Shown here one piece after another: positions 25,155 through 32,902 of a stretch of DNA of 35,312 nt. This stretch comes from DASPFV01 sp035620975 (GTDB lineage Bacteria; Acidobacteriota; Vicinamibacteria; Vicinamibacterales; 2-12-FULL-66-21): NCBI GenBank assembly GCA_035620975.1, contig DASPFV010000260.1:1-35312 (forward strand), given 5' to 3'. Position numbers and translations under genes: made by a program. How positions within the stretch are numbered: the first letter of the stretch is position 1; each line of letters begins with the position of its first letter. A model generated the notes under the pieces. That model was not told the DNA's origin, did no database searches, and saw only the letters and a list, made by a program, of their open reading frames with translations.

Positions 25155-25780
25155 AGCGGGTTCACCAGGCCGTTCTGGATCGCGTAGACGACCAGCTCCG
25201 CGGTCTTGTGGACGCCGAGCGTGTTCATGATGTTGGCGCGGTGCACCGCCACCGTGTTGACGCTCAGATCCAGCCTGGCGGCGATGGCACGGTTCGAGAG
25301 GCCGTCGCAGATGAGCTGCAGGACCTGCAGCTCCCGGGGCGTGAGCCCGCGGTGCCGCTCGCCGTGCGGCGCCGTCGCGGGCACGACGGCGGGATCGAGG
25401 ACGGTCTCCCCGGCGGCCACGCGCTTCACCGCCGCGGGGAGATCGAGATTCACCGCGTTCTTGAGGATGTACCCGCGCGCGCCGGCCTGCACCGCCTGCC
25501 GCACGAGCGTCTCTTCCGAGTGCATGCTGAGGATGAGGACGGCGGCCTCCGGCACGCGCGCACGGATCTCCCGCGTCGCCGCGAGACCGCTCATGTTCGG
25601 CATGGCCGCGTCCATCACGATGACGTCGGGCTTCAGCTCGTCGACCAGGCGCACGGCTTCGTCGCCGCTGCTCGCCTCCCCGACGACCTCGAGCGTGGGA
25701 TCGTCCTCGAGGAGGCGGCGGAAGCCGCGGCGCACGAGCGCGTGATCGTCGACGAGCAGCACCGTGGTCTTGTCGCTCAT
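25151..25780 (-). CDS. NarL/FixJ-type response regulator
   Basis: A 209-residue regulator. The receiver domain occupies about residues 5-120 with the acidic pair Asp11-Asp12, phospho-acceptor Asp57 (VIVMDAAMP) and the conserved Lys in GYILKNAV. The C-terminal LuxR-type HTH occupies about 140-205 (LTPRELQVLQLICDGLSNRAIAARLDLSVNTVAVHRANIMNTLGV). It should bind DNA as a phosphorylated dimer. It overlaps the upstream kinase by four bases (ATGA) and the downstream CRTAC1 gene by four (GTGA). The kinase next door is of the matching NarX type. Its target is not shown directly; the CRTAC1 and TonB-receptor genes of the same strand are the obvious candidates. Confidence 0.95.
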   Translation of the reverse strand: MSDKTTVLLVDDHALVRRGFRRLLEDDPTLEVVGEASSGDEAVRLVDELKPDVIVMDAAMPNMSGLAATREIRARVPEAAVLILSMHSEETLVRQAVQAGARGYILKNAVNLDLPAAVKRVAAGETVLDPAVVPATAPHGERHRGLTPRELQVLQLICDGLSNRAIAARLDLSVNTVAVHRANIMNTLGVHKTAELVVYAIQNGLVNPL

Positions 25781-27096
25781 ACGGTTTCTCCGGACGCCTG
25801 GGGCACGCTCAAGCGCACCAGCGTGCCGCCTTCGCGCGGCTGCAGGATCTCCAGCACGCCGCCCAGCAGCTCCGCGCGCTCGCGCATGGCCACGAGGCCC
25901 AGCCCGCGTCGCGCGGTGTCGGGATCGAGGCCTTTCCCGCGATCCTCGACCTCGAGTGTCAGCCGGCCGTCTTCGGAGCGCAGCCGGACGCGGGCGCGCT
26001 TCACGCCCGAATGCCGGGCCACGTTGCTGAGGGCCTCCTGCAGGACACGGTACACGTGAATGGCCGTGGTGTCACCCACGCCGCCCGGATCTCCCGTCCG
26101 TTCGTAGCTCACCTCGATTCCGAGCTGCTTCCCGACGGTCGAGAGGTACCAGTCGATCGTGCTCTCGAGCCCCAGTTCCTCGAGGATCGACGGATGCAGC
26201 GTCTGCGAGAGCCCGCGCACGTTGTCGAGAGCGGCCTGGGCGATCTCGCCGATCTCGTGCAGATCGCCGCGCAGCCGCGCGTCGGCGGGCAGCTGCTTCT
26301 CGGCCCGGCCCAGCATCGATCCGATGGCCGTGAGGATCTGGCCGAACTCGTCGTGCAGCTCGCGCGAGATCTCCCGCAGCGTCGCCTCGCGCGTGGTCAT
26401 CAGCTTCTGCGTGAGCTCGCGGCGCTGCTCGGACAGGCCCGCCAGCTCCGCGAACAGCCGCCGGTTGGATCGAATCAAGTACAGGCTCGTGGCCACGATG
26501 GCGGCGAGCGCAACCGCCAGGAACCAGTAGACCTGCCGCTGGACGCTCGCGTAGATCTCCTGCACCTGCTGCGCCGCCTGCTCCTCGGTCTCGTTGTTCT
26601 GGACGAGCAGGCGGGCGACCGTCGTGCTGAGCGCCGCCTGCCGCGCCTGCAGTGACAGGCGTATCTGGGCGCGCGCCTCGTCCTCCTGTCCGGCGCGCGC
26701 GAGATCGAAGATGCGGTCCGCCGCATCCCAGAACTGCGCAACCGACGTGGAGAGGTACTGCGTCTGCTCCGGCGTCCGGCGGCCCACCGCTACGTCGGCC
26801 TGGCGCCGGATCGCATCGTCCAGATCGAGGCGGATGCGCTCGAACTGGGCGGCCCAGGCCGTCAGCGGGTACGGCTCCTCCGCGTCGAGCATGTCCCGCA
26901 TCGCCAGCGCCAGCTGGTTCAGATCGTTCTGGATCCGGAGCAACTGGAGCGAGTCGCGCCGGTTGCGGTCCATGAGCTCCGTTTGCAACCGCCGCAGCCC
27001 CGATATCTGACGCGAGATGTACCAGGAGTAGGCCAGTACCGTCGCCAGCGTGATGAGCAGGCCAAGCAGCAGGGCGGCACTGGGTGAACGGCGCAC
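25777..27096 (-). CDS. NarX/LiaS-type sensor histidine kinase
   Basis: A 439-residue membrane kinase. TM1 is at about 7-27, an extracytoplasmic four-helix-bundle-like sensor of about 28-188 follows (rich in Leu/Arg/Gln heptads, CHASE3-like), and TM2 is at about 189-208. A HisKA_3 dimerisation domain comes next (TTREATLREISRELHDEFGQ) with phospho-accepting His248. The HATPase domain then carries an N-box-like EALSNVARHS, a G1-type DRGKGLDPD and G2-type RGLGLVAMRERAELLGG. All catalytic motifs are intact. No annotated ligand-binding domain is evident, so the signal is unknown. The start is GTG 27096 or TTG 27099. Either lies within about 10 bases of the repeat array at 27107, and the only Shine-Dalgarno-like sequence (AGGAA) is part of that array. 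Confidence 0.93.
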   Translation of the reverse strand: MRRSPSAALLLGLLITLATVLAYSWYISRQISGLRRLQTELMDRNRRDSLQLLRIQNDLNQLALAMRDMLDAEEPYPLTAWAAQFERIRLDLDDAIRRQADVAVGRRTPEQTQYLSTSVAQFWDAADRIFDLARAGQEDEARAQIRLSLQARQAALSTTVARLLVQNNETEEQAAQQVQEIYASVQRQVYWFLAVALAAIVATSLYLIRSNRRLFAELAGLSEQRRELTQKLMTTREATLREISRELHDEFGQILTAIGSMLGRAEKQLPADARLRGDLHEIGEIAQAALDNVRGLSQTLHPSILEELGLESTIDWYLSTVGKQLGIEVSYERTGDPGGVGDTTAIHVYRVLQEALSNVARHSGVKRARVRLRSEDGRLTLEVEDRGKGLDPDTARRGLGLVAMRERAELLGGVLEILQPREGGTLVRLSVPQASGETV

Positions 27097-27106
27097 CAAC
27101 GAAGCG

Positions 27107-27298
27107 GGTTCCTGGTTCCTGGTTCCTGGTTCCTGGGTTCCTGGTCGGTCAGGTTCCGGATTTCGGGTTCAGGGTTCCTCGGTTCAGGGCTCGGCGTTCC
27201 TGGTTCGGGTTCCCATACCAGCCTGGAATCTGGAACCGGAACCTGGAACCAAGAACGAGGAACCTGCAACCTCGAACCTGGAACCAGGAACCCTGAAC
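27107..27298. repeat. Palindromic heptamer array, unit GGTTCCT and its reverse complement
   Basis: On the plus strand the left arm (27107 to about 27212) is built of GGTTCCT units: four perfect copies at 27107-27134, a one-base spacer, another copy at 27136-27142, then increasingly degenerate units. The right arm (about 27218-27298) is the same in reverse complement (AGGAACC-like). A 13-base perfect inverted pair is GTTCAGGGTTCCT at 27167-27179 with 27286-27298. The array fills most of the gap between the kinase (-) and the APC permease (+), leaving about 60 bp with an ATTATAGG patch (27323-27330) for the permease promoter. In minus-strand RNA it would fold into a long hairpin ending at the kinase start. 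Confidence 0.85.
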
Positions 27299-27359
27299 TT
27301 TCCAGCCACAAACCAACACGGAATTATAGGCCTCTCGCGATAGGATCACCGGCGCACCC

Positions 27360-28739
27360 ATGGCTCACGCGCTGTCCCGCCGCTTCGGCCTGCTGCAGGC
27401 CACCGCCCTCAACATGTCGAACATGATCGGGATCGGGCCATTCATCACGATCCCGCTGCTCATGTCGGCGCTCGGAGGGCCGCAGGCCCTGCTCGGCTGG
27501 CTGATTGCGGTGCTCGTGACCATCCCCGACGGCCTCGTCTGGAGCGAGCTCGGGGCGGCGATGCCGGGCTCGGGGGGCAGCTACCGGTACCTCCGCGAAG
27601 GGTTCGGCCGCGAGCGGTACGGCCGGCTCGCCGCCTTTCTCTTCATCTGGAGCTTCATCCTCAGCGGCCCGCTCGAGATCGCGTCGGGCTACATCGGTTT
27701 CTCGCTGTACACGCGCTACATCTGGCCGGATCTGACCGGGGCGCAGGTCTTCGCCGTCGCGGCCGGCGTCGGGATCCTCAACGTCGTCCTCCTCTATCGC
27801 CGGATCGAGACGATCGGCACGCTCACGGTGAGCCTCTGGATCGGCACGCTCCTCACGACGTTTGCCGTGATCGTCAGCGGTGCCCTGAACTTCGACGCCT
27901 CGCGCGCGTTCGACTTCCCGCCCGGCGCGTTCGACTTCTCGATCGGGTTCATGCTCGGGCTCGGCGCGGCGGCGCGGGTCGGCATCTACGACTACCTGGG
28001 CTACTACGACATCTGCTACATCGGGGACGAGGTGAAGGACCCGGGACGGACGATTCCGCGCTCGATCCTGATCAGCATCGTAGCGGTCGCCGCCATCTAC
28101 CTGGCGATCAACCTCTCCATCATCGGCGTCGTGCCCTGGCGCGAGTTCGTGCCCGCCGACGCCCACCCCGAGGCCGAGTTCATCGTCTCCACGTTCATGG
28201 AGCGGCTCTACGGGCCGCAGATCGCGACGTTCTTCACGCTGATGATCCTCTGGACGGCCTTCGGCTCCGTCTTCGCGCTGCTGCTCGGCTACTCGCGGAT
28301 TCCCTACGCGGCGGCCCAGGACGGCTACTTCTTCAGCGTGTTCGGTCGGGTGCACCCGGTCAAGCAGATTCCCCACGTATCGCTGCTCGTCCTGGGCCTG
28401 CTGGCCGTACTCTGCAGCCTCCTGCCCCTCGGCCTCGTCATCGATGCGCTCATCACGACCCGAATCGTCGTGCAGTTCATCGGTCAGGTGTTCGCCGTCA
28501 TGCTCCTGCGCGCGCGGCGGCCCGACATGCCGCGCCCCTTCAGGATGTGGCTGTACCCCGTGCCGCCGCTCGTCGCGCTCGCCGGCTGGATGTTCCTGCT
28601 GCTCACGTCCGGCTGGCGTCTGATTGCGCTTGGCGTCGGCATGATCGCGCTCGGCGTCGTTTGCTTCCTGTTCTGGTCGCGGTACACGCGCCGCTGGCCC
28701 TTCGAGCCATCCGTTCCAGTCGCCAGGGAGGCCTCATGA
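27360..28739 (+). CDS. APC family amino acid permease
   Basis: A 459-residue membrane protein with about twelve hydrophobic segments. TM1 has the APC motif as NMIGIGPFITIP, followed by GGPQALLGW and VWSELGAAMPGSGGSYRYLREGFG, which match the LAT/APC pattern. IGDEVKDPGRTIPRSI marks the conserved loop after helix 6. It should carry amino acids or amines; the substrate is not evident. It differs clearly from the permease at 18947 (motifs GIGPF versus GVGIF), so the two are separate family members and not a recent duplication. Its stop overlaps the start of the PIG-L gene (ATGA, 28736-28739), so the two are co-translated. The gene starts about 60 bp from the heptamer array. Confidence 0.92.
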   Translation: MAHALSRRFGLLQATALNMSNMIGIGPFITIPLLMSALGGPQALLGWLIAVLVTIPDGLVWSELGAAMPGSGGSYRYLREGFGRERYGRLAAFLFIWSFILSGPLEIASGYIGFSLYTRYIWPDLTGAQVFAVAAGVGILNVVLLYRRIETIGTLTVSLWIGTLLTTFAVIVSGALNFDASRAFDFPPGAFDFSIGFMLGLGAAARVGIYDYLGYYDICYIGDEVKDPGRTIPRSILISIVAVAAIYLAINLSIIGVVPWREFVPADAHPEAEFIVSTFMERLYGPQIATFFTLMILWTAFGSVFALLLGYSRIPYAAAQDGYFFSVFGRVHPVKQIPHVSLLVLGLLAVLCSLLPLGLVIDALITTRIVVQFIGQVFAVMLLRARRPDMPRPFRMWLYPVPPLVALAGWMFLLLTSGWRLIALGVGMIALGVVCFLFWSRYTRRWPFEPSVPVAREAS

Positions 28740-29686
28740 AAAGGACTGTCACGCTCGCCATCCTCGTCTCGTCCGCCGCGCTCGTCGCGGCCACCGGGTC
28801 GCCCGGCGCGCTGGCCGGTGCGGGCCAGCAGGCGCCGGGGCGCACGCGCGAGCCGGCGACCGACGGCCGGTTGAACATCATCGCGTTCGGCGCACATCCC
28901 GACGACTGCGATCAGCGCGCCGGCGGGGTGGCGGCGAAGTACGCCGCGCTCGGGCACCGGGTTCGCTTCGTCTCGGTCACCAACGGCGATGCCGGCCACC
29001 AGACGGAAGGCGGCGGCGCGCTGGCCGCCAGGCGCCGCGCCGAGGCACAGGAGGCCGGCCGACGCATCGGGATCGACTACGTGGTGCTCGACAACCACGA
29101 CGGCGAGCTGCTCCCCGGGCTGAAGCCGCGCGAGGAGATCATCCGGCAGATCCGGCTCTGGAACGCCGACCTCGTCCTCGCGCCGCGGCCGAACGACTAT
29201 CACCCCGACCATCGGTACACCGGCGTGCTCGTGCAGGACGCCGCTTACATGGTCGTCGTCCCCAACATCGCTCCCGACACGCCGGCGCTGCGGAAGAACC
29301 CGGTGTTCATGTACTTCCAGGATGGCTTCCAGAAGCCGAACCCGTTCAGCCCCGACGTGGCGATCTCGATTGACGACGTGATCGAGAAGAAGATCGACAT
29401 GATCGACGCGCACGTGTCGCAGATGTACGAGTGGCTGCCATGGGTCGCCGGGAACCTGGAGAAGGTGCCGACGGATCCGGCCGCGCGGCGGAAGTGGCTG
29501 CGCGACACGCGCGCCGGCCAGCCGAACGCGGCCGTCCGGGCCGCGCTGGTCAAGTGGTACGGCTCGGAGCAGGGCAACGCCGTCCGGCACGCCGAGGCGT
29601 TCGAAGTGTGCGAGTACGGCACCCGGCCGGACGAGGCGATGATCCGGAAGCTGTTTCCGTTCCTGCCGAAAGCGGGAAGTCAGTAG
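28736..29686 (+). CDS. Exported PIG-L family deacetylase
   Basis: A 316-residue zinc-dependent N-deacetylase of the PIG-L/LmbE family. Residues 1-30 are a signal peptide (MKRTVTLAILVSSAALVAAT). The first zinc motif is AHPDD at 53-57 (Asp at its end is the likely base), and the second metal histidine lies in NDYHPDHRYTG. Family members remove acetyl groups from GlcNAc-type sugars or related small molecules; here the enzyme would act outside the cytoplasm. I chose ATG 28736 over the longer frame (28547) because it overlaps the permease stop as ATGA and starts the signal peptide. Coupling to an amino acid permease is odd for a sugar deacetylase and leaves the substrate open. Confidence 0.92.
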   Translation: MKRTVTLAILVSSAALVAATGSPGALAGAGQQAPGRTREPATDGRLNIIAFGAHPDDCDQRAGGVAAKYAALGHRVRFVSVTNGDAGHQTEGGGALAARRRAEAQEAGRRIGIDYVVLDNHDGELLPGLKPREEIIRQIRLWNADLVLAPRPNDYHPDHRYTGVLVQDAAYMVVVPNIAPDTPALRKNPVFMYFQDGFQKPNPFSPDVAISIDDVIEKKIDMIDAHVSQMYEWLPWVAGNLEKVPTDPAARRKWLRDTRAGQPNAAVRAALVKWYGSEQGNAVRHAEAFEVCEYGTRPDEAMIRKLFPFLPKAGSQ

Positions 29687-29694
29687 GCTTCGCC

Positions 29695-29868
29695 GGTTTC
29701 TGGTGCCTGGTGCCTGGTTCCGGTGCCTGGTTCCGGTGCCTGGTTCCGGTTCCTGGTTCGTGGTCCTGGTTCTGGACCGGACCCCCGGCAGCGGAACACC
29801 CGGCCGGGAACCGAACCTGGAACGGGAACCTGGCACCAGGAGCCACGAACCGGAACCTGGAACCCGGT
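29695..29868. repeat. Palindromic array with 13-base unit (GGTGCCTGGTTCC) between convergent genes
   Basis: Three exact tandem copies of a 13-mer, GGTGCCTGGTTCC, at 29709-29721, 29722-29734 and 29735-29747, with one variant at 29748-29760. The 13-mer is a heptamer plus a hexamer of the same G/T/C type as the 27107 array. The right part (about 29806-29868) is its imperfect reverse complement, e.g. GGTTCGTGG (29755-29763) with CCACGAACC (29843-29851). The array fills almost the whole gap between the convergent PIG-L and CBM9-like genes (8 and 4 bases from their stops), so it would form a bidirectional RNA hairpin at both transcript ends. Confidence 0.85.
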
Positions 29869-29872
29869 ACAG

Positions 29873-30634
29873 TCACCGCACCGGCGAGTCTCCGAAGACG
29901 AGGTCGCCGAACTTCTCGTACTCGTGGAAGGTCTTTGCAACGGGGGCCCACTCCCACTGCGTGCGCTTCCCGTCGTCGTAATCCATGCGATAGAAGTTCG
30001 CCCGCCAGCGCGTGCCGGGCTGGGGCGGGACGTTCTGGAGGGGGCGGAGCACGGCGTAGGGGATGAAGAACTCCGCACGCCATCCCTCAATCGCGGCGTG
30101 CGGCTCCTTCGGTCCACCGGCGATGCTCGTGGCTTTTCTCGTCAGACGGTCGCGCTCGTAGTGCCACGGGCGCCAGCCGAGGAACTGTCCGCCGAAGTTC
30201 GGGATCAGAATCGGGAGCTCGCGGTTGAGGGGCGAGATCTCGTATTCGAAGTAGACGGGATAGCGTTCGTCGGTCCACAGGAAGACCTCGAACACGTCCT
30301 CGTTCCAGAGGTCCATGAAGTCTTCCGCCATCGTGGCGGTCAGTTTCCGATCCGTCGCGTCCATCAGGAAGTACAGGCCGGTCGGCGAGTAGAGCATCTT
30401 GAACCGCGACTCGTACGAGTGTCCGTCGGCCTGGCGTCGCCGCATCGGCACCCACGCGGCCTTCTCCCAGGCCTGGTGATTCCCTTCGCCGTTGACCTCG
30501 AAATCGTCGGCGCGGGAGACCGAGAGCGTGGGGCGCTCCTGGGCTCGTGCGTGCACGGCCATCTCAGACCGAATCGACGCGGCGCCCAGGGCCGCCCCCG
30601 CCAGCACCACACAGAGAACAGCACTGCGAATCAT
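29873..30634 (-). CDS. Exported CBM9-like carbohydrate-binding family protein
   Basis: A 253-residue protein with a signal peptide (MIRSAVLCVVLAGAALGAAS...). The mature part shows the CBM9-like/DOMON-related pattern: a start strand with DFEVNGEGNHQAWEKA, then RFKMLYSPTGLYFLMDATD, LWNEDVFEVFLWTDERYPVYFEYEISPLN, AEFFIPYAVL and WRANFYRMDYDD. Family members bind sugars or act as accessory domains of glycoside enzymes; alone, as here, the function is not established. The gene is convergent with the PIG-L gene and divergent from the GT-C-like gene at 30736. Confidence 0.87.
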   Translation of the reverse strand: MIRSAVLCVVLAGAALGAASIRSEMAVHARAQERPTLSVSRADDFEVNGEGNHQAWEKAAWVPMRRRQADGHSYESRFKMLYSPTGLYFLMDATDRKLTATMAEDFMDLWNEDVFEVFLWTDERYPVYFEYEISPLNRELPILIPNFGGQFLGWRPWHYERDRLTRKATSIAGGPKEPHAAIEGWRAEFFIPYAVLRPLQNVPPQPGTRWRANFYRMDYDDGKRTQWEWAPVAKTFHEYEKFGDLVFGDSPVR

Positions 30635-30679
30635 CTGCGGCGCTCCGCCTGAAAATGGACCTCATCCACGACTCTGTCA

Positions 30680-30708
30680 TTGACCGTGCTCCGGCGAGGA
30701 CGTAGCCT
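30680..30708 (+). promoter_or_regulatory. Candidate sigma-70-like promoter of the GT-C-like gene
   Basis: TTGACC (30680-30685), a 17-base spacer, then TAGCCT (30703-30708), 27 bases before the GTG start at 30736. The -35 box is close to TTGACA; the -10 box is a weak TA...T. It is the only such pair I saw in this 101-bp divergent gap. Confidence 0.35.
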
Positions 30709-30735
30709 GACATTCTGCAGGAAGGATCAGGCTGC

Positions 30736-32727
30736 GTGAACGACCCCACGGCCGCCTCAGGCCAGAGCACAGCAGATACTAACCCGAGCCCGAGTTCAGA
30801 GGAGAGCGCACGGCTGCCGCGCTGGGTACGCGCCGCCGACGCGGCCGCCTGCGCGCTGGTGTTCCTCGCGCTCTTCGTCGCGGTCGAGGGCGGCACGATC
30901 ATCCGGCTGGCCGGAATCCGCGTCTCGCTGACCTCCGAGTGGCGCGTGCTCTTCTGGGCCGTCGTCATCGTGGCGGTGCGGCACGCGCGGGTGCGCCGGG
31001 ACCCGCTCACCCGCCGGATCGTCCGGTGGCTTCGCACGTCCGCACGCGAGCCGGGCATGCTGCCTCCCGACGCGCCGCCTCCGCGCGACGCTGAGGCCTC
31101 CCGCGGCCGCCGGGTGGCCGCCGGCGTCGGCGTGATTGCTCTCTATGTCGCGTTCACCGCGGTCATGACCTGGCCGCAGGCGCGGCTGATCGGCGAGACG
31201 GTCGTGCCCGAGTTCGGGGACCCGCTGCTGTCCACCTGGCGCCTGTCCTGGGTCGCGCACCAGCTCCCGCGCGATCCGCTCGGGCTCTTCCACGCCAACA
31301 TCTTTCATCCCGAGCGCAACACGTTCGCCTATTCGGACGCGATGATCGTGCCGGCGCTCATGGTCGCGCCGCTCGTCTGGGCGGGCGTGCACCAGGTCGT
31401 GGCGTACAACATCCTGTTCCTGTCCGGGTTCGCGCTCTCCGGCGCCGCCATGTTCCTGCTGGTGCGATCGCTGACGCGGCACACCGGCGCCGCGCTGCTG
31501 GCCGGGTTCGTCTTCGCATTCCTGCCCTACCGCTACATGCACTACTCGCATCTGGAGCTGCAGATGGCGCAGTGGATGCCGCTGGCGCTCTGGGCCTTCC
31601 ACCGGACGATCGAACACGGACGGCTCCGTGACGGTCTGCTGACGGGCCTCTTTCTGGCCCTGCAGACGCTGTCGTCCTGGTACTACGGGATCTTCTTCGC
31701 GACGTACCTGGCCATCGTGGCCGGCATCGTGCTCGTGGCCGCCGGCCGGGCGCGGCTCCGCCAGGCACTGCGGCCGCTCGCGGCCGGCGCGCTGCTCGCC
31801 GCGCTGATCACGGCGCCGTTCACCGCGCCCTACTTCGCCGCGCGCCGCGCCGTGGGCGAGCGTCGCCATGTCGAGATCACGACCTACAGCGCCACACCGG
31901 GCAATTACCTCGCCGCGCCGTTCTGGAACCGGATGTTCGGCGAAACGCACCGCCTCGGCGAAGCCGAGCGGGAGCTGTTCCAGGGGTTCACGGCGCCCCT
32001 CGTCGCGGTGGTCGGCTTCTGGCCACCGCTCTCGGGGGCGCGTATCGCCTACGTCATCGGCATGGCGTTCGCCTTCGAGGCCTCGCTCGGCTACAACGGC
32101 TTCGCCTACACCTGGCTGCACGAGCTCGTGTTCCCCTACCGCGGGCTCCGGGTGCCCGCGCGCATGTCGATCATCGTCGGGCTCTCAATCGCGATCCTGG
32201 CCGGGTTCGGCGCCGCACGGATCGCGGCCATCCTGCGCCGCCGCTGGATCGCATCCGCGGTGCTCGGGATGATCGGGGTCGGCATCTTCATGGAGTACCG
32301 CACCACCGTCCGCCTGCGGGAGGTCTGGCCACTGCCGCCGCCGGTGTACGAGGCCCTCCGCAGCGATCCGCCGAGCGTGCTGCTGGAGCTGCCTCTCGTC
32401 GAGCCCGACACGGTGCTCGAACCGATGTACATGTACCACTCGACCTTCCACTGGCAGAAGCTGATCAACGGCTACAGCGGCTTCAGCCCGCCGTCGCACG
32501 CCGAGGCCCTCGAGATGATGGCGACCTTCCCCGACGAAGCGACGATGGCCGAGCTGCGGGCGCGGGGCCTGAACTACATCGTGGTCCACGGTGCGTTCTA
32601 CCGACAGCTCGAGGACTTCGAGCAGGTCGTGGCACGGCTCGACCGCCGTCCGGACGTGGAGCTGGTCGGTGTCGCCAGATGGCGGGAACGCGAAACGCGG
32701 GTCTATCGCGTCATGACATCGTGGTGA
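30736..32727 (+). CDS. Polytopic membrane protein, GT-C glycosyltransferase-like
   Basis: A 663-residue protein starting with GTG, preceded by AGGAAGGA. The N-terminal 30 residues are polar; then come about a dozen hydrophobic segments (about 36-60 and many between 130 and 520) and a soluble C-terminal domain of about 140 residues. Between the second and third segments lies a loop with EFGDPLLSTWRLSWVAHQLP and LFHANIFHPERNTFAYSD, the kind of acidic first loop seen in GT-C-fold enzymes (DPLL/FYP-like). GT-C enzymes use polyprenyl-phosphate sugars at the outer face of the membrane. I do not recognise a precise family, so donor, acceptor and even the activity are inference. It is followed 5 bases later by a short heptamer array. 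Confidence 0.75.
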   Translation: MNDPTAASGQSTADTNPSPSSEESARLPRWVRAADAAACALVFLALFVAVEGGTIIRLAGIRVSLTSEWRVLFWAVVIVAVRHARVRRDPLTRRIVRWLRTSAREPGMLPPDAPPPRDAEASRGRRVAAGVGVIALYVAFTAVMTWPQARLIGETVVPEFGDPLLSTWRLSWVAHQLPRDPLGLFHANIFHPERNTFAYSDAMIVPALMVAPLVWAGVHQVVAYNILFLSGFALSGAAMFLLVRSLTRHTGAALLAGFVFAFLPYRYMHYSHLELQMAQWMPLALWAFHRTIEHGRLRDGLLTGLFLALQTLSSWYYGIFFATYLAIVAGIVLVAAGRARLRQALRPLAAGALLAALITAPFTAPYFAARRAVGERRHVEITTYSATPGNYLAAPFWNRMFGETHRLGEAERELFQGFTAPLVAVVGFWPPLSGARIAYVIGMAFAFEASLGYNGFAYTWLHELVFPYRGLRVPARMSIIVGLSIAILAGFGAARIAAILRRRWIASAVLGMIGVGIFMEYRTTVRLREVWPLPPPVYEALRSDPPSVLLELPLVEPDTVLEPMYMYHSTFHWQKLINGYSGFSPPSHAEALEMMATFPDEATMAELRARGLNYIVVHGAFYRQLEDFEQVVARLDRRPDVELVGVARWRERETRVYRVMTSW

Positions 32728-32732
32728 TCGGA

Positions 32733-32760
32733 GGGCTCCGGGCTCAGGGCTGCGGGCTCT
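32733..32760. repeat. Period-7 tandem repeat, unit GGGCTNN
   Basis: Four consecutive heptamers GGGCTCC, GGGCTCA, GGGCTGC, GGGCTCT, starting five bases after the stop codon of the GT-C-like gene. All share GGGCT with variable last two bases. The rest of the 175-bp gap up to the GIY-YIG gene holds nothing I can name. Confidence 0.7.
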
Positions 32761-32902
32761 GGACCACGGGAGCGGTTCAGGAACTGCCTGGTCGAGGATC
32801 AGGGGACGAAGCAGTTCCTGCGCCGTCAGTACGTGCCCCGACACGTTTCCGAAGGTTTGACGCCCGCCCGTGACGGCAGCGGTCCTGCAGACCGATCGCG
32901 CC

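Noticed and set aside
28484..29836. Long minus-strand frame (450 codons) reading through the 29695 array
   Set aside because: Its N-terminal part is repeat-encoded Pro/Gly/Arg/Asn text and the rest is antisense to PIG-L and APC genes.
27107..29868. The repeat arrays as possible CRISPR arrays
   Set aside because: Units are 7 or 13 bases without spacers, the arrays are palindromic and there is no cas gene.
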